Below are positions 8,613 through 16,042 of a stretch of 41,847 nt of DNA, in pieces. Under the pieces are notes generated by a model, which was not told the DNA's origin, searched no databases, and saw only the letters and a program-made list of their open reading frames with translations. Both the position numbers and the translations under genes were made by a program. Position 1 is the first letter of the stretch. Every line of letters starts with the position of its first letter. The DNA comes from Halobacteriales archaeon QS_1_69_70. GTDB taxonomy: Archaea > Halobacteriota > Halobacteria > Halobacteriales > Haloarculaceae. The stretch lies in the NCBI GenBank assembly GCA_003021005.1, contig PXRI01000014.1, positions 1-41,847 on the forward strand, in the 5' to 3' direction.

Positions 8613-9380
8613 ATGTCCGCCGATGTGCTCGCCTCGTTCGGGCAGTTCCTCGCGAATCAGACGGCGCCCGAACGGACCATCCTGGTGGTGAACTGGGACG
8701 CCCCGGAGCAGATCGAACGGCTGCTCGAGCGGACGGTCGACCCGCTGCCCGTCGACTTCGAACGACGGATCGACCCGGACCGGGGTGAGAACCTGGTCTA
8801 CCTCCTCGAGGACGGCGAGGTGGTCGCGACCTCCCCACTCGAGGCCCTCCAGGAGGCTGTGTTGCTGGTGAACACCGACCTGTACGCGACCGGGCTCAGC
8901 GGCATCGAGCAGTACGAGGCGCCGGCCGTGCTGACGGAACTGGACGAGATGCGTTTCACCCTCCGTGGGTTCCCCGCCTCGACCAAGGAGAAACTCCTCC
9001 TGGTCGTGATGTCGCGGTTCATCGAGAAACGCGCCCTCGAGGTCGGGAGAGGACGGCTCGACGTCGCCTTCCAGGAACTGTCCCGGGTCCACGACGAGTA
9101 CGGGACCGGGCAGGTGTACGCGCGCCTGGCAGACACCGACGTCGACGTCCACGTCTACGGGGTCCCCGACGCGGACCCCGACCTCGACGGGATCACGGTC
9201 CACCGGGGCGAGACGCCCGCCTACCGGCAGTCCTGGGTCGTCGTCTTCCGCGCGCCGGCCCACGAGGAACCGGCCGCGCTGTTGGCCGTCGAAACCGGTG
9301 CCAACGAGTGGGACGCCATGTGGAGCTACGACCGCGAGCGCGTCCGGCGGCTCGGCGCCACCGTCGAATCGGAGTTCTGA
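8613..9380 (+). CDS. DICT sensory domain protein
   Basis: A 255-residue soluble protein beginning with an ATG at 8613. The pattern ILVVNWDAPEQIERLLERTV, followed by LVYLLEDGEVVATSPLEALQ and the C-terminal NEWDAMWSYDRERV, is typical of haloarchaeal stand-alone DICT proteins. Family knowledge: DICT domains occur in diguanylate cyclases and two-component systems and are thought to sense signals; stand-alone haloarchaeal versions have no proven function. An in-frame ATG at 8574 would add 13 residues but lies in the TATA-like region (GATTTATGG), so it is rejected. Confidence 0.75.
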   Translation: MSADVLASFGQFLANQTAPERTILVVNWDAPEQIERLLERTVDPLPVDFERRIDPDRGENLVYLLEDGEVVATSPLEALQEAVLLVNTDLYATGLSGIEQYEAPAVLTELDEMRFTLRGFPASTKEKLLLVVMSRFIEKRALEVGRGRLDVAFQELSRVHDEYGTGQVYARLADTDVDVHVYGVPDADPDLDGITVHRGETPAYRQSWVVVFRAPAHEEPAALLAVETGANEWDAMWSYDRERVRRLGATVESEF

Positions 9381-9503
9381 CTCGCGCCCAGCGCACGATG
9401 ACGACGCCGTGTCGGCGCCGGCGCCGCGACGGAGCGCCGCCCCGAGCGGGGTCGGCGACCCGCTGGGTCACGGCCATCCCTGGCGTCGGTGGGTTTCGGT
9501 CGT

Positions 9504-9788
9504 TCACCAGGTCTCGACGCAGCCGTCGCGGACGTCCTCGAGACAGCCCCGACAGTCCGGGTGGTCGCCGTCGAAGCAGTGAGGCCGCGCCGCGTCGTCC
9601 AGCGAGACGCGGCGCCGTTCGGCGTGGCGACGGCAGACGATCTTCGCCCGGCCCGCCTCGTCGGTGGGCAGGTCGACGGATGCGGCCGCACGCGCCTCAC
9701 TGTAGGCGCGCTTGGCCTCCGCGTACTGCGTCCCGGCGGAGCGTAGTTTCGTCCTGAGGAGCCGCTCGAGGCGCCGTCGGTTGCTCAC
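9504..9788 (-). CDS. Small conserved haloarchaeal protein with Cys/His motif
   Basis: From GTG at 9788 this encodes 94 residues; an ATG at 9836 would add 16 residues of less typical sequence. The N-terminal half is a basic amphipathic helix (RRLERLLRTKLRSAGTQYAE). The C-terminal half has IVCRRHAERR and HCFDGDHPDCRGCLEDVRDG, with four Cys and two His that could hold a metal. It resembles a haloarchaea-specific family I remember as DUF7091, but I could not verify that. It stands alone, divergent from the RPA operon. Confidence 0.65.
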   Translation of the reverse strand: MSNRRRLERLLRTKLRSAGTQYAEAKRAYSEARAAASVDLPTDEAGRAKIVCRRHAERRRVSLDDAARPHCFDGDHPDCRGCLEDVRDGCVETW

Positions 9789-9907
9789 GTCCGGCGGTAG
9801 CACCCGCGGGCTGAAAGGCGCGTCGGCTACCGGCACCGGTCGGGCCGGCCCACCGGGCCGCCGGACCCCCGCCCGACCATCTTCAGTTTCACCGTGCTAC
9901 CCTGGAC

Positions 9908-9914
9908 TTTTATA
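9908..9914 (+). promoter_or_regulatory. TATA box of the RPA operon
   Basis: TTTTATA lies about 60 nt before the rpa ATG at 9973, predicting a leader of roughly 30-35 nt. Confidence 0.55.
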
Positions 9915-9972
9915 CCATCGGGCAGCAACCGCCCTACGTCTCCCACCGAAACCACGCGGAGACGGCCCAGCC

Positions 9973-10902
9973 ATGACAGACCTGCGACAGCACGCGGTCG
10001 AGATAACCGAACAGTTCTCCGACTCGCTCGACGTCGACGCCGACGACGTCGAGGGACGGCTCGAAACGCTCGTCGACGACTACAGCGTCCCCCTCGAGGA
10101 GGCCCGTCGCAGCGTGGTCTCGACGTACCTCGACGAGGCCGACATGGACCGCGACACCCTGGCCGGCGGGACCAGCGAGGCCGCCGACGTCGCCGACATC
10201 AACGCCCCCGAGGAGTGGCTCGAGGTGACCGCGAAGGTCGTCGAGCTCTGGGAGCCCGACGCGGACTCGATCGCCCAGGTCGGCCTGATCGGCGACGAGA
10301 CCGGCACCGTCAAGTTCACGAAGTGGGCGAAAAGCGACCTGCCCGAACTCGAGGAGGGCACCGTCTACCGTCTCGACTCCGTCGTGACCGACGAGTACGA
10401 GGGCCGCTTCTCGGTGACGCTCAACTCCGCGACCACCATCGAGGCCCTCGACACCGAGCTGGAGGTCGGCGACGATACCACCGAGGTCGAGGGCGCGCTC
10501 GTGGACATCCAGTCGGGCTCCGGGCTCATCAAGCGGTGTCCGGACGACGACTGCACGCGCGTCCTCCAGAACGGGCGCTGCTCGGAGCACGGCGAGGTCG
10601 ACGGGGAGTTCGACCTCCGGATCAAGGGCGTCCTCGACGACGGCCGCGAGGTCCAGGAGGTCATCTTCGACCAGGACGCCACCGAGGAGCTGACCGGGAT
10701 CACGCTCGAGGCGGCCCAGGAGATGGCGAAGGACGCCCTCGACACCGAGGTCGTCGTCGAGGAGATGGCCGAGACCGTGCTGGGCCGGTACTACCGCGTG
10801 ACCGGGCCGTCGCTCGGCCGGTACGTCCTGGCCGACGACGTCGAGACCCGCGGGGCCCCGGTCGACCACGAGAGCGTGCTGATCAAGGCGAGGTCCCTGT
10901 GA
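9973..10902 (+). CDS. rpa3: Single-stranded DNA-binding protein, RPA (Rpa3 type)
   Basis: A 309-residue replication protein A homologue. An N-terminal helical segment (1-70) is followed by an OB fold (about 78-170, with VGLIGDETGTVKFTKWAKSD). A zinc-finger-bearing OB domain follows, with CPDDDCTRVL and GRCSEHG providing Cys/Cys/Cys/His ligands at about residues 190-215. Family knowledge: RPA coats single-stranded DNA during replication and repair. The length of about 310 residues and the partner gene match the Rpa3/Rpap3 pair of Haloferax rather than the three-OB Rpa1. The stop overlaps the start of the partner gene (TGATG), so the two are coupled. Confidence 0.85.
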   Translation: MTDLRQHAVEITEQFSDSLDVDADDVEGRLETLVDDYSVPLEEARRSVVSTYLDEADMDRDTLAGGTSEAADVADINAPEEWLEVTAKVVELWEPDADSIAQVGLIGDETGTVKFTKWAKSDLPELEEGTVYRLDSVVTDEYEGRFSVTLNSATTIEALDTELEVGDDTTEVEGALVDIQSGSGLIKRCPDDDCTRVLQNGRCSEHGEVDGEFDLRIKGVLDDGREVQEVIFDQDATEELTGITLEAAQEMAKDALDTEVVVEEMAETVLGRYYRVTGPSLGRYVLADDVETRGAPVDHESVLIKARSL

Positions 10903-11531
10903 TGTCCGACGCCGCGCCCAGCCGCGAGGTCGCCCGCCGCGTCCTCGCGGCCGAGTTCAACGACGCGAGGTACACGTTCACGGAGTCCGACGACGAGCGG
11001 GCCCCGGTGTACTCGCTGCTCCCGACCGGCGAACGGGCCAACCGCGTCTTCGTGGTCGGCACGCTGACCGAGACCGAGGACCTCGGCGACGACGCCGAGT
11101 ACTGGCGGGGCCGCATCGTCGACCCCACCGGGACGTTCTTCACCTACGCCGGCCAGTACCAGCCGGACGCCGCCGCGACCCTTCGGGAGACCGAGACGCC
11201 GGTCTACGCCGCCGTGGTCGGCAAGCCCAGCACCTACGAGACCGAGGAGGGCGACGTCAACGTCTCGCTCCGGCCGGAGTCGATCACCGTGGTCGACGAC
11301 GCCACCCGAGACCGCTGGGTGGTAGAGGCGGCCGAGCGGACCCTCGAGCGGATCCAGGCGTTCGACGGGGCCTCGGCGGGCACGCCGGCCGGCGAGGACG
11401 CCGCGGTGGCCGGCGAGTACGCGGCCATGGCCGAGACGCAGTACGACCCCGACCTCGCCGTCTACCGCGACCGCGTCGTCGCCGCCCTGGAGGACCTCGA
11501 GGACGAACCCGAGATCGCCGCCGAGGCGTAG
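10902..11531 (+). CDS. rpap3: RPA-associated protein (COG3390 type)
   Basis: A 209-residue protein starting in the overlap TGATG with the RPA gene. It contains an OB-like region (RVFVVGTLTETEDLGDDAEY to GTFFTYAGQYQPDAAATL) at about residues 40-110 and an acidic helical tail. Family knowledge: haloarchaeal RPA-associated proteins are encoded beside their RPA partner, bind it specifically, and are co-transcribed with it. The gene order and size match the Rpa3/Rpap3 arrangement. Confidence 0.85.
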   Translation: MSDAAPSREVARRVLAAEFNDARYTFTESDDERAPVYSLLPTGERANRVFVVGTLTETEDLGDDAEYWRGRIVDPTGTFFTYAGQYQPDAAATLRETETPVYAAVVGKPSTYETEEGDVNVSLRPESITVVDDATRDRWVVEAAERTLERIQAFDGASAGTPAGEDAAVAGEYAAMAETQYDPDLAVYRDRVVAALEDLEDEPEIAAEA

Positions 11532-11573
11532 CCGCCGCCCCGGGTAGGTCCCCGGTCGTGCCGATGGGCGCGT

Positions 11574-11685
11574 CGACCCTCGGCCGTGCCGATCATCGCG
11601 GCGACGCTTGGCCGTGGCGACCGCCGCGGCGACTCTCGGCCGTTTCGACCGCCGCGGCGACCCTCGGCCGTGGACGGACCGCCGG
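11574..11685 (+). repeat. Four-copy 28-bp tandem repeat
   Basis: Four contiguous 28-bp units begin at 11574, 11602, 11630 and 11658. The shared core is CGACYCTCGGCCGT followed by GACCGCCGCGG. A degenerate fifth unit precedes them (about 11546-11573). Because 28 is not a multiple of three, and the repeat lies between the stop of the RPA-associated gene and the start of the RHH gene, it is non-coding. Confidence 0.85.
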
Positions 11686-11742
11686 CGACGTGCGTCCGTC
11701 TGACGAACGCTTATGTGCGTGGCCGACCCACGTACGGGGACG

Positions 11743-12159
11743 ATGGGCAACAAGAACAAGACCATCTCCTTCAGGGTCAACGAGGACGCCTTCGAGGCCC
11801 TCCGGGAGATCGCAGAGCAGCGGGACATCTCGCTGTCGGCGGTGTTCCGCGACTACGTCGACGCCCTCATCGCCCACGACGGCCGGGTCACGGTGGTGCC
11901 CGAACACCAGGTCGACGGCGCCGCCGGGGCCGACGACGGCGAGTTCCCCCCGACGGTCGAGGTGCCGAAGAGCTACGTCCGCGAACACGAGCGGCTCGAA
12001 CTGGAGGCCGACCACCTCCGCGACCAGCTCGAGGAGTACAAGCAGTACGTCACGACGCTCAGCCAGAAGCTCGAGTCCCAGGAGGCCGAGGAGGTCGTCC
12101 AGCTCGAGGACCTCGACGCCGACGACGGGACCGAAGAGGAGCCGTTCCACCTCGGGTAA
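11743..12159 (+). CDS. Ribbon-helix-helix (CopG-like) DNA-binding protein
   Basis: A 138-residue protein from ATG 11743. Residues 5-45 (KTISFRVNEDAFEALREIA, then RDISLSAVFRDYVDAL) form a ribbon-helix-helix domain. Residues about 80-115 (ERLELEADHLRDQLEEYKQ) form a coiled coil that could mediate oligomerisation, followed by a very acidic tail. An in-frame ATG at 11713 lies within the probable promoter (GCTTATGTG) and is rejected. The 28-bp repeat immediately upstream is a candidate binding region for this protein (inference). Confidence 0.7.
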   Translation: MGNKNKTISFRVNEDAFEALREIAEQRDISLSAVFRDYVDALIAHDGRVTVVPEHQVDGAAGADDGEFPPTVEVPKSYVREHERLELEADHLRDQLEEYKQYVTTLSQKLESQEAEEVVQLEDLDADDGTEEEPFHLG

Positions 12160-12182
12160 CCACCGGCGCCGTCAGTTTCTCT

Positions 12183-12638
12183 TCAACCCATCAGGTCCTG
12201 CCGGTACCGCCGGATCTCGGCTCGGCGGTCCGCCCGGTCTTCGACGGCCGCGAGCCGCTCGGCCGCCTCCAGCGTTCGGACGGCGTCGTCGAGAAACGAG
12301 AGGATGTCGCCCGGGTAGGCGTACAGCATGTAGTCGTCGCCCATCACGTCGACGATGGCCTCCGGCCCCAGGCCCCGGGACCGCAGCGCCAGGAGATACC
12401 CGACGAACTTCCGCTCGGGGTGCCCGCAGTGGGGGTGGGCCTGGCAGTCGCAGTCGAGGAAGTCCTCGGCGAACGAGAGCACGCGGTCGCGGGCCGCATC
12501 GTCCAGCTTCGCGACGCCGTCACCGGTGAACAGGACGTCGAGGGTCGCCCCGGCGAAGGCGCTCTTCGGGAACGACGCCTCCAGCTGGGCGGCGAGCCGG
12601 CGGTGGTTCTCGACGTAGATTCGGTCGGTAACGGCCAC
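12183..12638 (-). CDS. Stand-alone Cys-rich domain protein (DUF5814-like)
   Basis: About 151 residues from GTG 12638; the upstream ATG at 12674 would add 12. The minus-strand TTTTAC element at 12665-12670 lies about 29 nt before the GTG, which favours a leaderless GTG start. The centre carries CDCQAHPHCGHPERKF, a possible metal site, then RSRGLGPEAIVDVMGDDYML and YPGDILSFLDDAVRTLEAAE. This resembles what I remember of the C-terminal domain of archaeal DUF5814 helicases; a helicase of that group is encoded at 22393 without such a tail. The link is from memory and unverified. Function unknown. Confidence 0.65.
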   Translation of the reverse strand: MAVTDRIYVENHRRLAAQLEASFPKSAFAGATLDVLFTGDGVAKLDDAARDRVLSFAEDFLDCDCQAHPHCGHPERKFVGYLLALRSRGLGPEAIVDVMGDDYMLYAYPGDILSFLDDAVRTLEAAERLAAVEDRADRRAEIRRYRQDLMG

Positions 12639-12771
12639 GGTGGCGGTGGTAGGCGGTCGAGCGGTAAAAGTCATGTTGGACGCCGCAGGGACGTCCCGCG
12701 ACTCGAAGTCGGGATTTTCGGTGGAGGAGTCGTAACGTATTTGAGCGCCACCTGACTAATCACGTCTGCGT

Positions 12772-12843
12772 GTCCGGGTTGGGGTATTGGTATCCTGTAG
12801 CCCTGTGGCGGCTACGAAGTGGGTTCGATTCCCACACCCGGAC
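12772..12843 (+). tRNA. tRNA-His (anticodon GTG)
   Basis: The cloverleaf folds fully. A 7-bp acceptor stem is preceded by an encoded G(-1) that pairs with C73, the hallmark of tRNA-His. The anticodon stem TAGCC/GGCTA encloses the loop CTGTGGC with anticodon GTG, and the T stem GTGGG/CCCAC encloses TTCGATT. CCA is not encoded. A T-rich run follows at 12848-12856. The gene marks the left edge of the accessory island. Confidence 0.95.
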
Positions 12844-12894
12844 TGATTAATTTTCTTACATTAATTCGGGGTGGTGGAGACGTCGCGCTCTGAC

Positions 12895-12901
12895 GTTTAT
12901 G
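12895..12901 (+). promoter_or_regulatory. TATA-like element of the HNH gene
   Basis: GTTTATG lies 24-30 nt before the ATG at 12925, the right spacing for leaderless transcription. Confidence 0.45.
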
Positions 12902-12924
12902 AGGGATGATGAACCATCTCACGT

Positions 12925-13722
12925 ATGCCGGAATGTCCGACCTGTGGCTCCGAATTCGACTCACGTCGAGGTCTCGGCGTCCACCACAGCCAGGCCCACG
13001 ATGTACTCCTTCCAAATCGAGACTGCCACCACTGTGGGACCGAGTTCCACTCGGAACACGAGAAGAAATACTGTTCCGACGACTGTCGGGATACGGCGGT
13101 TTCCTTCGAGGGTGAGAACCACCCGAACTACCGCGACGCCAGAGAGGAAACGACTTGCGACATCTGCGGAGCGATCTTCGAATACTACCCGTCGGAAAAG
13201 AAAGGCCTCTACTGCGGCTCGTGCGTCAGGAACGAAAACTGGCGCTATCGACCGGAAATCACCGGTGAGGAAAACCCCCTTTGGGAAGGTGGCCAACAGG
13301 AACTCGACTGCGAGCAGTGTGGGGCTACGGTCATCCGATGGCCGAGCAACATCACCAGCAAGTACGTCTTCTGCAGTGACGAGTGCCAGTACGCGTGGCT
13401 CTCGAAGACGTTCACCGGCGAGGGCCATCCGAACTGGGACGGAGGGGGTGAGCCCAACTACGGGCCGGGATGGCATCGCGCGAGACGACGCGCCCTCGAA
13501 CGCGACGAGTACACCTGCGTCCGCTGTGGAGCGTCGCGGGATGAACTCGGCCGGAACCCGGACGTTCACCACCTCCTCCCGGTTCGGGCATTCGTCGAGA
13601 CGCCCGCCACGAGCGAGGCCGACGCTCACTACGTGGAGAACCTGGTCTCGCTGTGCCCGGCGTGTCATCGACAGGTGGAGTTCGCCGACGTCGATCCCGA
13701 CTTACTGCGGGCGCCCGAATGA
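12925..13722 (+). CDS. HNH endonuclease with repeated zinc-knuckle/GExxPxW modules
   Basis: A 265-residue protein. It begins with a C2H2-like finger (CPTCGSEFDSRRGLGVHHSQAH). Three modules follow, each a CxxC...CxxC knuckle (CHHCG/CSDDC, CDICG/CGSC, CEQCG/CSDEC) and a GE-x-x-P-x-W/Y motif (GENHPNY, GEENPLW, GEGHPNW). The last module leads into an HNH nuclease (HRARRRALERDEYTCVRCGA, DVHHLLPV, LCPACHRQVE). Family knowledge: the GExxPxW motif resembles NUMOD3 DNA-binding motifs of homing endonucleases. It stands alone just downstream of tRNA-His with its own TATA element, consistent with a free-standing homing or mobile nuclease. Its target is unknown. Confidence 0.8.
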   Translation: MPECPTCGSEFDSRRGLGVHHSQAHDVLLPNRDCHHCGTEFHSEHEKKYCSDDCRDTAVSFEGENHPNYRDAREETTCDICGAIFEYYPSEKKGLYCGSCVRNENWRYRPEITGEENPLWEGGQQELDCEQCGATVIRWPSNITSKYVFCSDECQYAWLSKTFTGEGHPNWDGGGEPNYGPGWHRARRRALERDEYTCVRCGASRDELGRNPDVHHLLPVRAFVETPATSEADAHYVENLVSLCPACHRQVEFADVDPDLLRAPE

Positions 13723-14208
13723 CGAGCGCCTTCCCCAACCTGACGGTAGACTGTTCGCGGGTGAGGTCTCACTGACGGACGTAACTACGTGAATTGTAGT
13801 CCAGTCTCCCGTCGCGTTCGTTCGGATACTTGGACTAATACGGATTCAGATGTTCACGAAATTACGTCCGGCAGTATCAACAGCAGCGGATAGGCGTTCC
13901 TCGGGAACGGTCGGTCGGAGCGGGGTGTCGAGCGGTTGGTGTCGTTCGACACCCTGATGAGGACGATGGGTGGAACCGGTGTACGGTGCGGTTCAGCCGT
14001 ATTCTGAAGGGTGGATGGGGAGGCGGTCGAGCCGGGGCGCTCGAGGGCTCGTTCAAGCTCGAGTCCGGCACCTGGAGTACCGAGTACCACCCATCGGTGT
14101 CGGTGATCGACGCGACCTGGTATCCCGACGCGACCTGGCCCAGACCTGGGCGCCCGCGCCTTCGATAAACAGTCCTCCGACCGCGCGTGACACGTTTCAG
14201 GACGTACC
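13723..14208. other. Non-coding, probably decayed DNA
   Basis: About 490 bases between the HNH gene and the duplicated pilin flank. Open frames here are short or have untypical composition. It contains local inverted repeats (for example around 13940-13955, GTGTCGTTCGACAC) but no tRNA fragment or recognised gene. Confidence 0.4.
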
Positions 14209-14549
14209 CACCTAATTCAGCCTCCCACCGCATCGAAAACTCCGAACTCGGTCGCTCATCGGGCCATAATGACAGATTAACGCGATACATCGTTTCGATC
14301 GGCGGCACTGCCCGGAACTGCTCCGGAGAACGGCCGTTTCGCGGCTTTTAACCCCTGATTAGGAGGCCCATGGATCCGTATCGGATATTGAAAGCAATCC
14401 AGCGTTTAATACACCCGGAAGAAGACCGGGAGCCAAGCAGTCATCGCCGAGACCGGACGGCCGGGGACCCCCGCCGGCGTCGGATCGTCGGCAGGGGCGA
14501 GCGTACCCCTCCCATCGTCCTCTCGGCCGGAGGCTGCGGACGCAAACCC

Positions 14550-14942
14550 ATGAAACTGAACGAACTATTCGCAGACGACGACGCGGTATCGCCGGTCATC
14601 GGCGTCATCCTGATGGTCGCCATCACGGTGATCCTGGCCGCCGTCATCACGGAGCCGCAAGCACAGTTCTCGTTCGACGCAGATACGGACGCTGAAACGA
14701 TAACCGTCACCCACGACGGAGGCCAACCGGTTGACCCCGATAATGTCGAGGTCATCGCCTCATCCGCCCCCCCCGAGGTGTCGTGCGATTGGGGTGTCTC
14801 CGAAATTACCGCAGGTAATAGTTGTACGACCGACCCCGCCCTTAGTGATGAGGAGGGCACCCTCCGTGTCACGTGGGAGTCCGACGACGGTTCCCAGACC
14901 GGTACCCTCGCGGATTACGAGTACGACTTCACGGGTTCGTAA
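14550..14942 (+). CDS. Archaeal type IV pilin, shortened N-terminal helix
   Basis: A 130-residue pilin of the archaeal type IV pilin N-terminal family. The class III signal and hydrophobic helix read AVSPVIGVILMVAITVILAA. Relative to the second pilin at 17786, 13 codons are missing just after this block: the helix jumps from AAVI to TEPQAQFSF, so the end of the helix and the Gly/Asp linker are lost in frame. The globular domain keeps a Cys pair (SCDWGVSEITAGNSCT). Start: ATG at 14550, where the two copies begin to match at protein level; the upstream in-frame ATG at 14370 is rejected. Assembly into pili may be impaired (inference). Confidence 0.8.
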   Translation: MKLNELFADDDAVSPVIGVILMVAITVILAAVITEPQAQFSFDADTDAETITVTHDGGQPVDPDNVEVIASSAPPEVSCDWGVSEITAGNSCTTDPALSDEEGTLRVTWESDDGSQTGTLADYEYDFTGS

Positions 14943-14950
14943 CTCATTCA

Positions 14951-14962
14951 GCGTTTTTCTTT
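14951..14962 (+). terminator. T-rich terminator of pilin copy 1
   Basis: GCGTTTTTCTTT follows the pilin stop by about 10 nt. A matching ATTTTTCATT run follows copy 2 at 18220-18229. Archaeal termination at T-tracts is established; the hairpin is not essential. Confidence 0.5.
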
Positions 14963-15059
14963 CGGACGCGAAGGGGTGGAGCGACTGCTTCGAACCTGCG
15001 CGTCTCTCCATCAAGTCTTGAGGTTCGGGCTTTGCCTCCCATTCCTTGTCTATAAGGCT

Positions 15060-15345
15060 CGGCCCCCAGACGGCTGCCCATCCCCCTTCACGATCTCCAG
15101 CGGCGTCATCACGTCCGTCCGCGATACCAGCAGGATCACCCGATCCGAGTCCGCCCCGTGGACCCAGTCGGCCGGTCCCTCCCTCTCGGAAGCATCCAGC
15201 ACCGGCGTGTCGGGCGTCACGGGATCCAACTGCCGTCAATTCACGTCGACCGCGAGTCCTCCCGTTCCACCTAGTCATCCTCCTGGCTGTCCGACAGCGT
15301 GATGACACACATGCCCGCACGGATGTCGGACAGCGTGACGATACC
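15060..15345 (-). pseudogene. Decayed duplicate of the site-2 protease 3' end
   Basis: The minus strand matches the 3' end of the intact protease gene at about 20640-20925. Clear shared blocks are TTCACGATCTCCAG, GTCATCACGTCCGTCCGCGA and GTCCGACA-CGTGA. The translation TDVMTPLEIVKGDGQPSGG parallels TDVMTALEIVKEGGELSGR of the intact protein. Upstream the match breaks into short blocks with indels and stops. Orientation is the same as the intact gene, about 5.5 kb away. Confidence 0.75.
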
Positions 15346-15686
15346 GGAGTAACCGGCTGCGAGGTGACCCAGGGCGGTCGATGGGGCTGCATGCTACCGC
15401 TCGGGCACCGCCCATAGCACGCTACGACTACCAGCCGCGGCGGTAGGTGCGCCCGCCGCTGCCGCGGTGTCCGCCGGGGCTGCCTGGTTGGAGCCGCCCG
15501 GACCGTGACGCTCGGGCGGCTGGTGCCGGGCGAAATCGAGCCTGAAGAACTCGACCGCGACGATGCCGGGCTCACCTTGGCCGGAGATTGGAGCGTCGCG
15601 TTGCATGCAGGCACTGAAGCGGAAGCCCCAGGTTAGACCGGACACAGCGGCGCAACGGATGTAGCTCGTTGTTCAGACACCACAAC
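15346..15686. other. Intergenic DNA with no intact gene
   Basis: About 340 bases between the protease relic and the first TumE-like gene. A minus-strand reading (RDAPISGQGEPGIVAVEFFR) has coding-like character but no recognised family or proper boundaries. A 17-bp block, GCCGGGCGAAATCGAGC at about 15525, recurs exactly near 18398, showing that this DNA was part of the duplicated unit. Confidence 0.4.
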
Positions 15687-15702
15687 AACTATGGGTCATG
15701 CG
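15687..15702 (+). promoter_or_regulatory. Operator-like sequence before the first TumE gene
   Basis: ACTATGGGTCATGCG resembles the palindromic operator before the second TumE gene (16519-16534): both share TATG followed by GGTCAT, but the right arm is degenerate here. It ends about 13 nt before the ATG at 15716, as the other does about 10 nt before its ATG. This spacing supports 15716 as the start. Confidence 0.35.
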
Positions 15703-15715
15703 AACGGTATCACAT

Positions 15716-16042
15716 ATGGACGAAACAGGTGTCCGGATGACAGCGACGAAACTCATCGAGGACGACGACGAATTCCCTGAAGGAGACAGATGGGAAGCAC
15801 TCGCCTGGAGCGTCCCGAAAAGTGGCCAGTTTCCGGAGGGAGTGAAGTACAGTTTCCAGTACCTCGGGCCTGCCGATGACGAGATCCTCCGGTACGACAA
15901 CGCGAACGACGCCCACGGCGTTGGGCGACACCACCGCCACTACCGTGGTGGGGTCGAAGCTATCGAATTCGAGGGCCTTCGATCACAGATCCGGAAATTC
16001 CTCGACGAGGTCGAAACCATCCATGAACGAGAATTCGCCTGA
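15716..16042 (+). CDS. TumE-like toxin, copy 1
   Basis: A 108-residue protein with the family motif EILRYDNANDAHGVGRHHRH at about residues 54-73, then IEFEGLRSQIRKFLDE. The same motif recurs in the second copy (EILRYDNAHADEDLGRHHRH). Family knowledge: TumE proteins are toxins of the TumE/TumA toxin-antitoxin systems; the biochemical target is not established here. The 3' end overlaps the TumA-like gene by 20 nt, so the pair is coupled. Start: ATG at 15716, preferred over 15698 because the latter lies within the operator-like element. Confidence 0.75.
   Translation: MDETGVRMTATKLIEDDDEFPEGDRWEALAWSVPKSGQFPEGVKYSFQYLGPADDEILRYDNANDAHGVGRHHRHYRGGVEAIEFEGLRSQIRKFLDEVETIHEREFA

Larger units (their letters stand above)
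14209..15000 (+). repeat. Pilin cassette, copy 1 (direct repeat with 17453-18270)
   Basis: This region and 17453-18270 are diverged copies in the same orientation. Shared blocks include CATAATGACAGATT, GAGAACGGCCGT, CGGCTTTTAA, GCGTTTAATAC versus ACGTTTAATAC, CAGTCATCGCCG, a leader ending GGAGGCTGCGGACGCAAACC, the pilin gene itself, and a T-rich run after the stop. Confidence 0.8.

Noticed and set aside
13877-14308. Minus-strand frame of 143 codons
   Set aside because: Basic, Pro/Ser/Arg-rich translation without motif; it crosses the conserved pilin-cassette flank on the opposite strand.
14370-14549. In-frame N-terminal extension of pilin 1
   Set aside because: The corresponding DNA before pilin 2 matches in sequence but is interrupted in frame, and the prepilin signal must be near the N-terminus.
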